The notes beneath the pieces were generated by a model. The model made no database searches, was not told the DNA's origin, and saw only the letters and a program-made list of their open reading frames with translations. Below, one piece after another: positions 15,458 through 25,195 of a stretch of 28,260 bases of DNA. This DNA comes from Tepidimonas sp. UBA997 (GTDB taxonomy: Bacteria; Pseudomonadota; Gammaproteobacteria; Burkholderiales; Burkholderiaceae_C): NCBI GenBank assembly GCA_002291945.1, contig DBAZ01000022.1:1-28260 (forward strand). The letters are read 5' to 3'. The position numbers and the translations under genes are program-made. The stretch's first letter is position 1. Each line of letters begins with the position of its first letter.

Positions 15458-18244
15458 TCACGCCCCCAGCACATGCGCCCACAGGGCGCGCACCGCTTGG
15501 GCTTCGGTGGCCACGCCTGACTCCTCGATCTGGGTGCTGGATTCGTCGAGGCGACAGCGGTGCTGCCGCTGGCGCAGCACGCGGTAGGCGTCGGCGGCGG
15601 CTTTGCCCATGCCGGGTGCCAGCAGGCCCACGGCTTGGGCCTGCTGCAGCAAGGCGATGTTGCCGGTGTTGCCGCGCAAGCCCGGGTGATTTCGTGCGTG
15701 CGCCAGCACCAGGAACTGCACCACGAACTCCACATCGACCATGCCGCCGGGGCTGTGCTTGATGTCGAACAGGCCGGTGCGAACGGGGTGCGCCGCCCGG
15801 ACGCGCTCGCGCATGGCGCGGATTTCCTCGGCTAGGGCCGCGTGTTCGCGGGGTGCGGTGATCACCGCCTCCCGCACGGCGTCGAACCGGGCCACCAGTT
15901 CGGACTGGCCCAGCACGCAACGAGCGCGGGTGATGGCCTGGTGCTCCCAGGTCCAGGCGGTGTTGCTGCCGCGGTTGTGCTGGTAGTTGGCGTAGGCCTC
16001 GAAGCGGGTCACCAGCAGGCCGGAGTTGCCGTTGGGCCGCAGGGCGGTGTCGATTTCGAACAGGTCGCCTTCGCCGGTTTTGACGGTCAGCCAGTTGATC
16101 ATCTTGCGCACAAAAGCGGCATAGACTTCGGGCGCTTGTTCGTGCTCGTCGTGATAGACGAAGACGATGTCGAGATCGCTGCCGTAGCCGAGTTCCTTGC
16201 CGCCGAGTTTGCCGTAGCCGATGATGGCGTAACGCGGTTCGTCGCTGTGGCGTTGACGCAGCCGTTGCCAGCACCAGCGTCCGGTGACGCGCAGCACCGC
16301 ATCGGCCAAGGCGCTGAGGTCGTCGGCCACCTGCTCGACCGTGAGCACGCCCTCCACATCGCGGGCCAGGGTACGAAAGACTTCGGCATGGTGGGCGCGC
16401 CGCAGCAGGTTCAGCAGCGCTTCGTCGTCATCCTCGCCGGTGACGCTCAGGGCATGCTTGCGGGCTTCGAGTTCGGCTTCGAACTGGGTGGGGTCGAAGC
16501 GTTCGACAAACAGTTGCCGCCCCGCCAGCTCGTCGATCACGCCGGGGTGTTGCAGCAGGTAGCGTGCGGGCCATTTGGCGGCACCGAACACCTGCAGCAG
16601 GCGCTCGTGTACGGCCGGACGCTCCTGCAGCATCGCTAGGTAGCTTTCCCGCCGCAGCAGGGATTCGATCCAGTCGGCCATGCGCAGGGCTGCCACCTCG
16701 GTGACGCGCCCTTCCTCCAGCCAGGCCCCGGTGCGCTGGACCAGCCGCACCAGCCGCTGGCGGGAGTCTTCGCGCAGGGCCTGCACGCGCGGGTGTTCGA
16801 GCCAATCGGCTACCTTGGCGGCAAACCCTGAGGGCAGCTGGGCCTGCACCGATGCCAGGTCGTCCTCCGCCGTGCGCTGGCGGCCAGGGCAGCCTTTGCC
16901 TTTGCCGTTGCATGGGCCAGTCGAGGTGCCCAGCAGCGTGTCAAACTCTTGCGCCACGGCTTCTCGATGGCTGTCGAGGGCGTGCAGAAAGCTGCAGCTA
17001 TCGGCAAAACCCATGGTGACGGCGAGCCATTGCAAGTCATCGTCCCGGGTGGGCAGCAGGTGGGTCTGCTGGTCGTCGAGGTACTGGATGCGGTGCTCGA
17101 CCCGCCGCAAAAACACATAAGCAGCCGACAGAGCGGCGACCTTGTCGGCAGGCATCAGGCCGGCGCACTCCAGCCGCCTGAGCGCGGCCAGCGTGGGGCG
17201 GGTCCGCAGTTCGGGAAACTGCCCGCCGCGTACCACTTGCAGCAGTTGCACCGTAAATTCAATTTCTCGAATACCCCCCCGAGAGAGTTTCACGTCGTTT
17301 GAGCGGCCAGGCTGGCCAGCGGCCCGCTTGGCTGCATGATCCCGGATCTGCCGGTGCAGGCTGCGCAAGGCCTCGAACACGCTGTAGTCCAGATACCGGC
17401 GAAACACAAAGGGCAGCACCACACCCCGCAGCGCTAGCGCAGTGCCCTGCTCGATGGCGAGTCGCGGAGCCACGATCCGGCTCTTGAGCCAGGCAAAACG
17501 CTCCCACTCCCGGCCCTGGACCAGAAAATACTCCTCCAGCGCCCCCAGTGATACCGCTGGCGGCCCCGAGTTGCCATTGGGTCGCAAGGCCAGGTCGACG
17601 CGAAACACCTGGCCATGCTCGGTGGTGTCACCAATCAGGCTAAAGACCCGCTTGACGGCTTTGGCAAAATATTCGTGATTGCTGATCCGGTGGCGGCCTA
17701 GGGCGTTGCCGGCGGTTTCGCCATCGTGGTCATACACGTAGATCAGGTCAATGTCGCTCGACACATTGAGTTCGCGGGCCCCGAATTTGCCCATGCCGAT
17801 GATCCAGATCGAGGCCCTTTGCAAGACTGTTTCCGCCGCCGCAGGCACTGACGGGTCTGCCCACTCGGGTGCGCCATGCAGGTCATCGAGTTCGCGCAAT
17901 GACTGGGCCAGCGCTTCATCGAGGGCCAGCTCTGCCAGGTCCGTCATGGCTGCAGTCACCACGGACAAGGGCGCTTCGCACTCGACATCTAGAACCGCCA
18001 GACGCTCCAGCACCAGATGGCGCAAAATCCGCAAGCTGGCCGATAGATCCAACCCCCGTTGTCGCAAAACCTTCAAGACCTGCTGCTGGACAAGACGGTC
18101 CGGCACACCGGGGCTCAGGAGCGTGAGTTCATCGGCGTATCGGCGTCGGACGCGCTGAACATAGCGCGAATGGCACGCCGCATCGTCATGTTTCGATACA
18201 AAATGGACTGGTTCGGCCGTCTTGACCGTGGCGCTGAACGTCAT
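15458..18244 (-). CDS. glnE: Bifunctional glutamine synthetase adenylyltransferase/adenylyl-removing enzyme
   Basis: A 928-residue enzyme that adenylylates glutamine synthetase to switch it off and removes the AMP again, under control of PII and glutamine. It holds two nucleotidyltransferase domains. The N-terminal (adenylyl-removing) domain shows I-I-G-M-G-K-F-G-A-R-E-L-N with S-D-I-D-L (aspartates 164 and 166). The C-terminal (adenylyltransferase) domain shows I-G-Y-G-K-L-G-G-K-E-L with S-D-L-D-I near residue 690. Each is followed by the R-P-N-G-N-S-G segment. The helical linkers are intact and length is normal. The only suitable start is the ATG at 18242-18244. It is head to head with yhdP at an 8-nt gap, so the two must share overlapping control DNA. 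Confidence 0.97.
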   Translation of the reverse strand: MTFSATVKTAEPVHFVSKHDDAACHSRYVQRVRRRYADELTLLSPGVPDRLVQQQVLKVLRQRGLDLSASLRILRHLVLERLAVLDVECEAPLSVVTAAMTDLAELALDEALAQSLRELDDLHGAPEWADPSVPAAAETVLQRASIWIIGMGKFGARELNVSSDIDLIYVYDHDGETAGNALGRHRISNHEYFAKAVKRVFSLIGDTTEHGQVFRVDLALRPNGNSGPPAVSLGALEEYFLVQGREWERFAWLKSRIVAPRLAIEQGTALALRGVVLPFVFRRYLDYSVFEALRSLHRQIRDHAAKRAAGQPGRSNDVKLSRGGIREIEFTVQLLQVVRGGQFPELRTRPTLAALRRLECAGLMPADKVAALSAAYVFLRRVEHRIQYLDDQQTHLLPTRDDDLQWLAVTMGFADSCSFLHALDSHREAVAQEFDTLLGTSTGPCNGKGKGCPGRQRTAEDDLASVQAQLPSGFAAKVADWLEHPRVQALREDSRQRLVRLVQRTGAWLEEGRVTEVAALRMADWIESLLRRESYLAMLQERPAVHERLLQVFGAAKWPARYLLQHPGVIDELAGRQLFVERFDPTQFEAELEARKHALSVTGEDDDEALLNLLRRAHHAEVFRTLARDVEGVLTVEQVADDLSALADAVLRVTGRWCWQRLRQRHSDEPRYAIIGYGKLGGKELGYGSDLDIVFVYHDEHEQAPEVYAAFVRKMINWLTVKTGEGDLFEIDTALRPNGNSGLLVTRFEAYANYQHNRGSNTAWTWEHQAITRARCVLGQSELVARFDAVREAVITAPREHAALAEEIRAMRERVRAAHPVRTGLFDIKHSPGGMVDVEFVVQFLVLAHARNHPGLRGNTGNIALLQQAQAVGLLAPGMGKAAADAYRVLRQRQHRCRLDESSTQIEESGVATEAQAVRALWAHVLGA

Positions 18245-18249
18245 AATTT
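18222..18249 (+). promoter_or_regulatory. Candidate yhdP promoter overlapping the glnE start codon
   Basis: TTGACC (18222-18227), a 16-bp spacer, then TAATTT (18244-18249). The -10 covers the first base of the glnE ATG. Transcription would begin near 18256, after the GTG at 18253, which would favour the internal ATG at 18292 as the yhdP start. Confidence 0.35.
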
Positions 18250-18252
18250 CGT

Positions 18253-21200
18253 GTGATCGAGAAAAGCGACTCTCCCCCGCCCTTTCGCCGGATGCGTCTT
18301 CTGGCCCGGCTGGCCAACGCCATGCTCTGGCTGGTGGCGTTGGCCTGGGTGCTGTTGGCGATCAGTTGGGGGACCCTGCACGGCTTGATTGTGCCGCGAG
18401 TGGACGAATGGCGCCCGGCACTGGAAAAGTTGGCCGCACGGACGGTTGGTCTGCCGGTGCAGATAGGTCGGATTTCGGCCACCACCAGCGGCCCCGTACC
18501 CAGCCTGCACCTGCAGGATGTGGTGATCAGCCACGCAGACGGGCGCGAAGCCTTGCGCTTGCCCAGCGTCCGGGCCGCCCTGTCCATCCGATCCCTGTGG
18601 CGCGCCGGTTTCGACCAACTGGTCATCGAGGCGCCTTCGCTGGACATCCGCCGAACGGCCGATGGCCGCCTTCTGCTCGCGGGTATTCCCCTCGACGGCA
18701 CCGATCCGTCGGGCGAGGGTCGATGGATGGAATGGTTTCTCGAGCAGACCGAAGTCGCCATGCTCAATGGCACGCTGCGCTGGACCGATGAACGCAGGCC
18801 CAATGCGCAGCCGCTCAAGCTCACCCACATAGACCTCGTGGTGCGTCAAAGGGGACGACAGCATCAGGTGCGACTGGATGCCACGCCACCGGACGACTGG
18901 GGCGATCCCTTGACGCTGCAAGGGTCTTTCACCCGACCTTTCTGGTCAACGTCGGCGTCCGACTGGTCAGCCTGGAGCGGTCAGGCTTTTGGTGATTTGC
19001 CGTTCATTGACCTCCGTCAACTGGGCCACTACGTGGATCTGGCCATGACCCTGGGCCTGGACCTGCAGGAAGGTCGTGGCGGCGCACGCCTCTGGCTCGA
19101 CATCGAGCGGGGTCAGCTCCGCCAGGCCACCAGCGACCTCGCGCTGCAACGAGTACGCCTGCAATGGGCGGGGGCCTCGGGGTCGTTCGATTTGCAAGAC
19201 TTTCAGACCCGCCTGGCGTTTCACCAAGAGGATCGACACACAGTCGCCCAAACCCAAGGGTTGTCGTTCATCACCGGTGAAGGCACGCCCTGGACGGGGG
19301 GTGACATCCGCTACACCCAGGCGTTGACGGCGGACAACGGACTGGCGGCCTTCACCCTGAGTGGCGAACAACTGGATGCCCGAGCCCTTCGACAACTGGT
19401 GCTACGCCTGCCCATTCCCGCCCCGGTGGCGCAATGGCTGGCCGACACCCAGGCCGAAGGCATGGCGGAATCTTTCGACTGGACCTGGCGAGCCCCCACG
19501 GCAGATCAGGGGGCGGACTGGCGCCTGCGCACACAGTTGCGTCAGGTCAGTCTGGCCGCCGCCCCGGCGCGACCGCCGGTCTCGCAGGCCGACGGGTCAT
19601 GGACGCATCCCCTGAGCCGCCCAGGACTGCAGGGCGCCGACATCGACTTGGACATCACCCCGGCAGGGGGCTCGGCGCGGGTTCGGCTGAACGGCGGCGA
19701 ACTGACTTTCCCCGGGGTTTTTGCCGACCCGACCTTGCGCGTCGACCTTCTGGAAGCCGAGGCGCAATGGACGGTCCACGGCGACGCCTGGGTCGTGGAA
19801 GTGCCCCGCCTGGTGGTGAAAAACGACGACGTCGATGCCGAAGTCCGCCTGCAATGGCAAACGGCGGACCCCGCCACCAGCCCGGCACAATCCCGATTCC
19901 CTGGGGTGCTGACGCTGGATGCCCGCATCCACGAAGCGGCAGCCGATCAAATCGTTCGCTACCTGCCCCAGGAGTTGCCAGCAACGACTCGACGCTACCT
20001 GTCCGAAGCCCTCCGGGGAGGGCAAGCCCACGATGGCACGATACACGTGACCGGAGATCTCTGGGACTTTCCGTTTGCCCAACCTGAAACCGGCCGCTTC
20101 GAGGTCCAGACCGGCCTGCGGAATGTGGCCTTTGACTACGCACCCCGCTACCTGTTGCCGCCAGAGACTCTGGGCTGGCCTGGCCTGCAGGTCAGTCAGG
20201 CCAGGCTGACCATCGATCGGACGCGGCTGTTGCTGGAGAACGCACAGGCTTACGTCTCGCCATGGCCCGCGCTGCGGATTCAGGGCGCACGTGCCGTGAT
20301 TGACGACTTCGAGCGGCCAGACCTTCAAGTCCAGATTCAAGGGCGCGTCCAGGGGCCTGCTGCCGATGCCTTGGCCTTCATCGATGGATCACCCCTTCGG
20401 GAGCTGACGGACCAGGCCCTGGGACAAGCCCAGTCCACCGGCACCGCCGACCTGCAGCTCGAACTGGCGATTCCTTTGAGCGACACGGCCCAAGACCTCT
20501 CCGTGTCAGGGCAGGTTCAACTCAGCGGCAACGACTTGCGCTTGACACCTGATACACCGTGGCTGCAGGCGCTACAGGGCACCTTGCACTTCAACGAGCA
20601 GGGGTTCGATATGCCCCAGGCCACTGCACGCATCCTCGGCGGGGTTGCTCGTTTTTCAGGACGGATGCAGCCCGGGCCCGAGCGCCTGGTTGTATTTGAG
20701 GGAGAGGGCCTGGCCACCGCCGAAGCCCTGGCTCAGGCCGACTATTGGCCATGGCTGGCCCCTCTGGCCTCCTTCGCTCGCGGCCAGGCGCGCTACCAGG
20801 CGTCGCTCGCTTTCGGGCCTCTGGGTACGGCCATCGACGTCCAGTCAACCCTTCAAGGCTTCAGTCTCGACCTGCCAGAACCGTTCGACAAAATGGGTCC
20901 CGATCGCCTACCCTTGCGCCTGAAGCTGACGCCGTTGGCGCCTGGCCCAGGCGAAGTGAGCCGCGACCGATGGCAGGTTGAACTGGGGGCCGGTGCCACA
21001 CCGCTGCTGAGCCTGGAGTACCTGCGGGCATGGGATGAGCGCTCCCCCAGGGTTCTGGCAGGCAGTCTGGGGGTGCAAAGCCAGCGTCTCCCCCTGCCCC
21101 CTCGGGGAGTCCATGCCCAGATCAACCTGGACCGGTTTGCCCTCAGTGCCTGGGATCAGGCCGGTCATGCCCTGACACGACACCAAGCGCCCAGCCCGAC

Positions 21201-22359
21201 CCCCGCTGGCGAGCCAAGCGCCTATTGGCCCACGACTTTTGGGCTGACCATCGGGCAGTTGGAGCAAGGATCCCGCGTGTTTCGCAACCTGGTCGCCAGC
21301 GGCACACGAGACCGGGATACCTGGAAGCTATCTGTCGAGGGGGATGAAGTGTCGGGCCACCTGGAGTACCGCGAGGCCTCGGCGCAGGTGCCTGGGCAGC
21401 TTTACGGGCGCCTCGCCCGCCTCGATCTGCCCGCCGCCGCCGATGTGACGCGCGTCCAAGCCCTCCCGCACAAGCCGCCACGTGCCTTGCCCGCCATCAA
21501 TCTCGATGTCCAGGCCTTTCGCATGGGCGACCGGGATCTGGGACGACTGGAGATTCGGGCCACCAACCGGGAAACCAGAGCCGGCACGTCAGGCCCGACG
21601 CGGGAGTGGCGACTCCATGCATTGACTCTGACCACCCCCGAAGCCCAGTTGCAGGCCAGCGGCAACTGGGTCAACCAGCGAACGGCTTTGCGCATCGCAT
21701 TGGATATGCGGGATTCGGGTCGGTTGCTGGGCCGCTTTGACATGCCCGGTGTGATCCGTGGCGGCCAAGGGCAGATCGAAGGGCATATCGGCTGGATCGG
21801 CTCGCCCTTGTCGTTCCATCCGCCCAGTCTGAGCGGTCAATTGGCAATTGACGTGGAGCGCGGACAATTCCTCAGAGCCGACCCCGGTATTGCCAAGCTG
21901 TTGGGTGTGCTCAGCCTCCAGTCACTCCCACGACGGCTAGCGCTGGACTTCCGGGATGTTTTCAGCGAAGGGTTTGCGTTTGATTTCGTCAGGGGTCATG
22001 CCAGCATCCGCGACGGGATTGCCCAAACCAACAACCTGCAGATGAAGGGGGTGAGCGCCGCCGTCCTGATCGAAGGACAGGCCGATATCATCCGTGAAAC
22101 CCAGGACATCACCGCCGTGGTGGTGCCGGAACTCAATGCCGGTACGGCGTCCCTGGTGGCCACCATGATCAACCCCGTCACCGGATTGGGGACTTTTCTG
22201 GCTCAGTTTCTGCTCCGTCAGCCGCTCCAGGAAGCCGCCACCCGCCAGTTTCACATCACCGGCCCATGGGCCGATCCTCAAGTCGAGCGCGTGACTCGTC
22301 GTAACCTTGCTCTAGAGAGCCCCGTCTCGAGCACCCAACCAGGAGCGTCATCCCCATGA
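18253..22359 (+). CDS. yhdP: YhdP-family AsmA-like inner membrane protein
   Basis: A 1368-residue AsmA-like protein: one N-terminal membrane helix (about residues 20-42) and a very long periplasmic part made of repeating beta strands, the bridge-like fold thought to carry phospholipids between inner and outer membranes. Recognisable parts are the start L-H-G-L-I-V-P-R-V-D-E-W-R-P, the AsmA/DUF3971-like middle, and the conserved end with G-Q-A-D-I, V-V-V-P-E-L-N-A-G-T-A and the tail G-T-F-L-A-Q-F-L-L-R-Q-P-L. Length is near the family norm of about 1270. The longest frame starts at GTG 18253; ATG 18292 (M-R-L-L-A-R-L) is a good alternative. Its stop overlaps the start of nit by ATGA. Relatives of yhdP near glnE and nit are common in betaproteobacteria. 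Confidence 0.92.
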   Translation: MIEKSDSPPPFRRMRLLARLANAMLWLVALAWVLLAISWGTLHGLIVPRVDEWRPALEKLAARTVGLPVQIGRISATTSGPVPSLHLQDVVISHADGREALRLPSVRAALSIRSLWRAGFDQLVIEAPSLDIRRTADGRLLLAGIPLDGTDPSGEGRWMEWFLEQTEVAMLNGTLRWTDERRPNAQPLKLTHIDLVVRQRGRQHQVRLDATPPDDWGDPLTLQGSFTRPFWSTSASDWSAWSGQAFGDLPFIDLRQLGHYVDLAMTLGLDLQEGRGGARLWLDIERGQLRQATSDLALQRVRLQWAGASGSFDLQDFQTRLAFHQEDRHTVAQTQGLSFITGEGTPWTGGDIRYTQALTADNGLAAFTLSGEQLDARALRQLVLRLPIPAPVAQWLADTQAEGMAESFDWTWRAPTADQGADWRLRTQLRQVSLAAAPARPPVSQADGSWTHPLSRPGLQGADIDLDITPAGGSARVRLNGGELTFPGVFADPTLRVDLLEAEAQWTVHGDAWVVEVPRLVVKNDDVDAEVRLQWQTADPATSPAQSRFPGVLTLDARIHEAAADQIVRYLPQELPATTRRYLSEALRGGQAHDGTIHVTGDLWDFPFAQPETGRFEVQTGLRNVAFDYAPRYLLPPETLGWPGLQVSQARLTIDRTRLLLENAQAYVSPWPALRIQGARAVIDDFERPDLQVQIQGRVQGPAADALAFIDGSPLRELTDQALGQAQSTGTADLQLELAIPLSDTAQDLSVSGQVQLSGNDLRLTPDTPWLQALQGTLHFNEQGFDMPQATARILGGVARFSGRMQPGPERLVVFEGEGLATAEALAQADYWPWLAPLASFARGQARYQASLAFGPLGTAIDVQSTLQGFSLDLPEPFDKMGPDRLPLRLKLTPLAPGPGEVSRDRWQVELGAGATPLLSLEYLRAWDERSPRVLAGSLGVQSQRLPLPPRGVHAQINLDRFALSAWDQAGHALTRHQAPSPTPAGEPSAYWPTTFGLTIGQLEQGSRVFRNLVASGTRDRDTWKLSVEGDEVSGHLEYREASAQVPGQLYGRLARLDLPAAADVTRVQALPHKPPRALPAINLDVQAFRMGDRDLGRLEIRATNRETRAGTSGPTREWRLHALTLTTPEAQLQASGNWVNQRTALRIALDMRDSGRLLGRFDMPGVIRGGQGQIEGHIGWIGSPLSFHPPSLSGQLAIDVERGQFLRADPGIAKLLGVLSLQSLPRRLALDFRDVFSEGFAFDFVRGHASIRDGIAQTNNLQMKGVSAAVLIEGQADIIRETQDITAVVVPELNAGTASLVATMINPVTGLGTFLAQFLLRQPLQEAATRQFHITGPWADPQVERVTRRNLALESPVSSTQPGASSP

Positions 22360-23162
22360 AAATGGCCAGCATCCAGATGGTTTCAGGGGCGGCGCTTGAG
22401 GCCAACCTGGCCGCCGCACGCCGCCTGCTCGAACAGGCCAGCCTGGCGGGCGCTGAACTGGCGGTATTGCCCGAATATTTTTGCACCATGGGCCATCACG
22501 ATACCGACAAGCTCGCCCTCGCCGAGCCTGAGGGGCATGGCCCGATCCAGACCTTCCTCTCGACGGCTGCCCGCGAACTGGGACTGTGGATCGTCGGCGG
22601 AACGATCCCCATGGCCACGGCCGATCCGAGCCATGTCGCCAACGCGTCGCTGGCGTTCGACCCGCACGGCCAGCAGGTCGCGCGTTACGACAAGATCCAC
22701 CTGTTTCGCTTTGACAACGGCCTCGAACATTACGACGAAGCGGCCGTGCTGGCGGCCGGTCACACCCCCACCGCGTTCACCCTGACCAGCCAGACTGGTG
22801 TGCGCTGGACGGTCGGCATGAGCGTGTGCTATGACCTGCGCTTTCCCGAACTGTATCGGCAACTGGGGGCGGACATCCTGCTGGTGCCGGCCGCTTTCAC
22901 GTACACCACCGGCCAGGCGCACTGGGAACTGCTGCTGCGCACACGCGCCATTGAAAACCAGGCCTACGTCGTGGCCAGCGCACAGGGTGGGACGCATGAC
23001 AATGGCCGCAAGACCTGGGGGCAGAGTATGGTGATCGATCCCTGGGGAGCCGTATTGAGCCAGCTGCCCAGCGGTGCCGGGGTCGTGGTGGCCGAGGTCA
23101 GCCGGGAACACCTGCAGCAGGTGCGGCAAAAGCTGCCCGCTTTGCAACACCGGAAGCTGTGA
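22356..23162 (+). CDS. Carbon-nitrogen hydrolase of the Nit1 type (probable deaminated glutathione amidase)
   Basis: A 268-residue nitrilase-superfamily amidase. The catalytic triad is visible: E40 in L-P-E-Y-F, K113 in Y-D-K-I-H-L-F, and C158 in M-S-V-C-Y-D-L-R-F-P-E. The sequence C-Y-D-L-R-F-P-E-L-Y-R and the later T-H-D-N-G-R-K-T-W-G-Q-S-M segment place it in the Nit branch, whose members hydrolyse deaminated glutathione (metabolite repair), and not among true nitrilases; the substrate is an inference from family. AGGAG at 22341-22345 supports the ATG at 22356, which overlaps the yhdP stop by 4 nt. Its own stop overlaps the GTG of the kinase gene, so the genes are probably translated in a chain. 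Confidence 0.9.
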   Translation: MKMASIQMVSGAALEANLAAARRLLEQASLAGAELAVLPEYFCTMGHHDTDKLALAEPEGHGPIQTFLSTAARELGLWIVGGTIPMATADPSHVANASLAFDPHGQQVARYDKIHLFRFDNGLEHYDEAAVLAAGHTPTAFTLTSQTGVRWTVGMSVCYDLRFPELYRQLGADILLVPAAFTYTTGQAHWELLLRTRAIENQAYVVASAQGGTHDNGRKTWGQSMVIDPWGAVLSQLPSGAGVVVAEVSREHLQQVRQKLPALQHRKL

Positions 23163-25186
23163 ACGAGATGCGCACGCTGCCAGGTCGTATGGCCCGGCGC
23201 TGGGCGCTCTGGGGACTCATCGTCGGACTGGTGGTTGCCTTGCTGGCTGTCATGGTCTTTCTGGTGCGGGAGTACGAGGAGGCGCAGCTGCTGGTGCAAC
23301 TGGAGCGCGATGCAGCCAGCATGGGCTCGGATGTCCGCGCAGGCCTGAACCGGAGCATCCAGAACCTCCAAGCGCTGCACGGGCAGTCACCGACACCCGA
23401 CCTCTGGCTCCATCAGTCTGCCGCATTTCTCAGCGCACACCGGGAAATGGTGCACGTCGAATGGCGCGACGCCGCTTTGCGCCCGCTGGCGGCCAGAAAC
23501 ACGCCCTACATCCCTCGCCTCTACGCCTACCGGCCTCGCAGCGACACCCAGGTGGATGTGGGTCAAGCCTGCAGCAACGCCAGCCGACTCAGTGGCCCCG
23601 CCTTCTCGCCCAGCTACTTCTGGCCACTCGGCCCTGGGCATGGCATTGAGTTGCTGGAGATGTGCCTGCCCCTGATGCGCGATGGGCAGTCCGATGGCTT
23701 CCTGATTGCCACCTACTCCCTGGAAGGACTCCTGAGGGAAATGATCCCGCCCTCCGCGCTTCGGGGTCGACGCCTGGCCTGGACAGAGGCCGATGGGACC
23801 CGGCTGACCATCGTCGGGAATCTGCCAGCGGGTACGCCACTCGTACACGCCAACCATTTGCTCGACTTGCAGGGGGCCGCCTTTTTGCTGCGTCTAGAGC
23901 AGCCCAAAGCCCCCGGAGGCTGGCTGCCGCCGGTCCTGACCGTGATCGTCGGCACCTTGTCTTTGAGCTTGCTCGGCGCCATCGGCTTGCTGGTGCGCGA
24001 CCTGAGGCGGCGGCTGGTGGCGGAACAGCGACTGGCTGAAGCGCTGGCCTTTCGCAAGGCCATGGAAGACTCCCTCGTGACGGGACTGCGGGCGCGTGAC
24101 ATGGAGGGTCGCATCACCTACGTCAACCCGGCGTTCTGCCAGATGGTCGGCCTCACGCCCGAGCAGCTCCTGGGCACCAGCATTCCTGCGCCGTACTGGC
24201 CCCCGGAACAGATCGATGAATACCGTCAGCGTCTGGCAGTGCGCCTGGCGGGAAAAGTCCTGCCCCGCGAGGGTTTCGAGTCAGAATTCATGCGCTCCGA
24301 CGGGGCCCGCTTTCCGGTGCTGATCATTGAAGCGCCGCTGATTGATGCACAAGGGCTGCAGACCGGATGGATGAGTGCCATCCTGGACCTGAGCGAACAG
24401 CGCCGCAGTGAAGAGCAGTCGCGCGCGTCGCAGGAGCGGCTTCAGGCCACAGCCCGGCTGGCGATGGCCGGCGAGATGGCCTCGCTCATCAGCCACGAAC
24501 TCAACCAGCCGCTGGCCGCCATTTCCAGCTACGCCACAGGCTCGCTGAATCTGATGGCTCGCGAACCACATGCCGGGTCGGAAGACAGCACGATCCGCAC
24601 GGCGCTGGAGCGCATCCAGGAGCAGGCCGAACGGGCAGGCCGGGTCATCCGGAGCGTGGCCGACCTGGTCCGACGTCGGGAGCGGGAGCGCGAATGGGTC
24701 ACGGCGCAGGCGCTGTTTGCAGCCATCCAGCCCTTGCTGCTGCTTCAAGGGCGCAAGCTGGGCATCACCCTGGAGACGCGGGTTGCCGCCGACTGCCCGC
24801 CGGTGTTATGCGATCGCACCATGATCGAACAAGTCCTGCTCAACATCGGGCGCAACGGCATGCAAGCCATGCCGCCCGGCCAGCCGCCGCTGGCTTCCGG
24901 CTTGCGTCGATTGTGCCTGAGCGCCGAACCGGTCGCTTCCACAGTGGCCCACAAAGCCCCTGAATGGGTGCGCTTTGTGATTGCCGACCACGGCGGGGGG
25001 ATTTCCCAGGAAGATGCTGAACGGCTGTTCACCCCGTTTTTCACCACCAAGCCGGAAGGCATGGGGCTGGGCTTGAACCTGTGCCGGACCGTCGTGGAAC
25101 AACATGGGGGCATGCTGGAGTTCCAACCCCATCGTCCGCAAGGCACCGTTTTTCGGTTCACGCTGCCTGCGGCCAAGGCCCTATGA
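23159..25186 (+). CDS. PAS-containing sensor histidine kinase, DctS-like
   Basis: A 675-residue membrane sensor kinase. Order of parts: membrane helix 1 (about 17-36), a periplasmic sensor domain of about 220 residues, membrane helix 2 (about 257-279), a linker, a PAS domain (about 295-412), the phosphoacceptor helix with H446 in S-H-E-L-N-Q-P-L-A-A-I, and the ATPase domain with N-box L-L-N-I-G-R-N-G (N562/N566), G1 D-H-G-G-G (610-614), F-box F-T-P-F-F-T-T-K and G2 G-M-G-L-G-L (634-639). This layout, the size and the FixJ-type partner match DctS of Rhodobacter, a C4-dicarboxylate sensor; the actual ligand is unknown and no dct transporter gene is in view. The GTG at 23159 overlaps the nit stop; an ATG at 23168 is an alternative start. 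Confidence 0.88.
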   Translation: MNEMRTLPGRMARRWALWGLIVGLVVALLAVMVFLVREYEEAQLLVQLERDAASMGSDVRAGLNRSIQNLQALHGQSPTPDLWLHQSAAFLSAHREMVHVEWRDAALRPLAARNTPYIPRLYAYRPRSDTQVDVGQACSNASRLSGPAFSPSYFWPLGPGHGIELLEMCLPLMRDGQSDGFLIATYSLEGLLREMIPPSALRGRRLAWTEADGTRLTIVGNLPAGTPLVHANHLLDLQGAAFLLRLEQPKAPGGWLPPVLTVIVGTLSLSLLGAIGLLVRDLRRRLVAEQRLAEALAFRKAMEDSLVTGLRARDMEGRITYVNPAFCQMVGLTPEQLLGTSIPAPYWPPEQIDEYRQRLAVRLAGKVLPREGFESEFMRSDGARFPVLIIEAPLIDAQGLQTGWMSAILDLSEQRRSEEQSRASQERLQATARLAMAGEMASLISHELNQPLAAISSYATGSLNLMAREPHAGSEDSTIRTALERIQEQAERAGRVIRSVADLVRRREREREWVTAQALFAAIQPLLLLQGRKLGITLETRVAADCPPVLCDRTMIEQVLLNIGRNGMQAMPPGQPPLASGLRRLCLSAEPVASTVAHKAPEWVRFVIADHGGGISQEDAERLFTPFFTTKPEGMGLGLNLCRTVVEQHGGMLEFQPHRPQGTVFRFTLPAAKAL

Positions 25187-25195
25187 TGTCAGGCC

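Noticed and set aside
15306..16274. 322-codon Arg-rich frame within glnE
   Set aside because: Same strand as glnE in another frame, with extreme Arg/Ala content and no domain; glnE motifs are clear.
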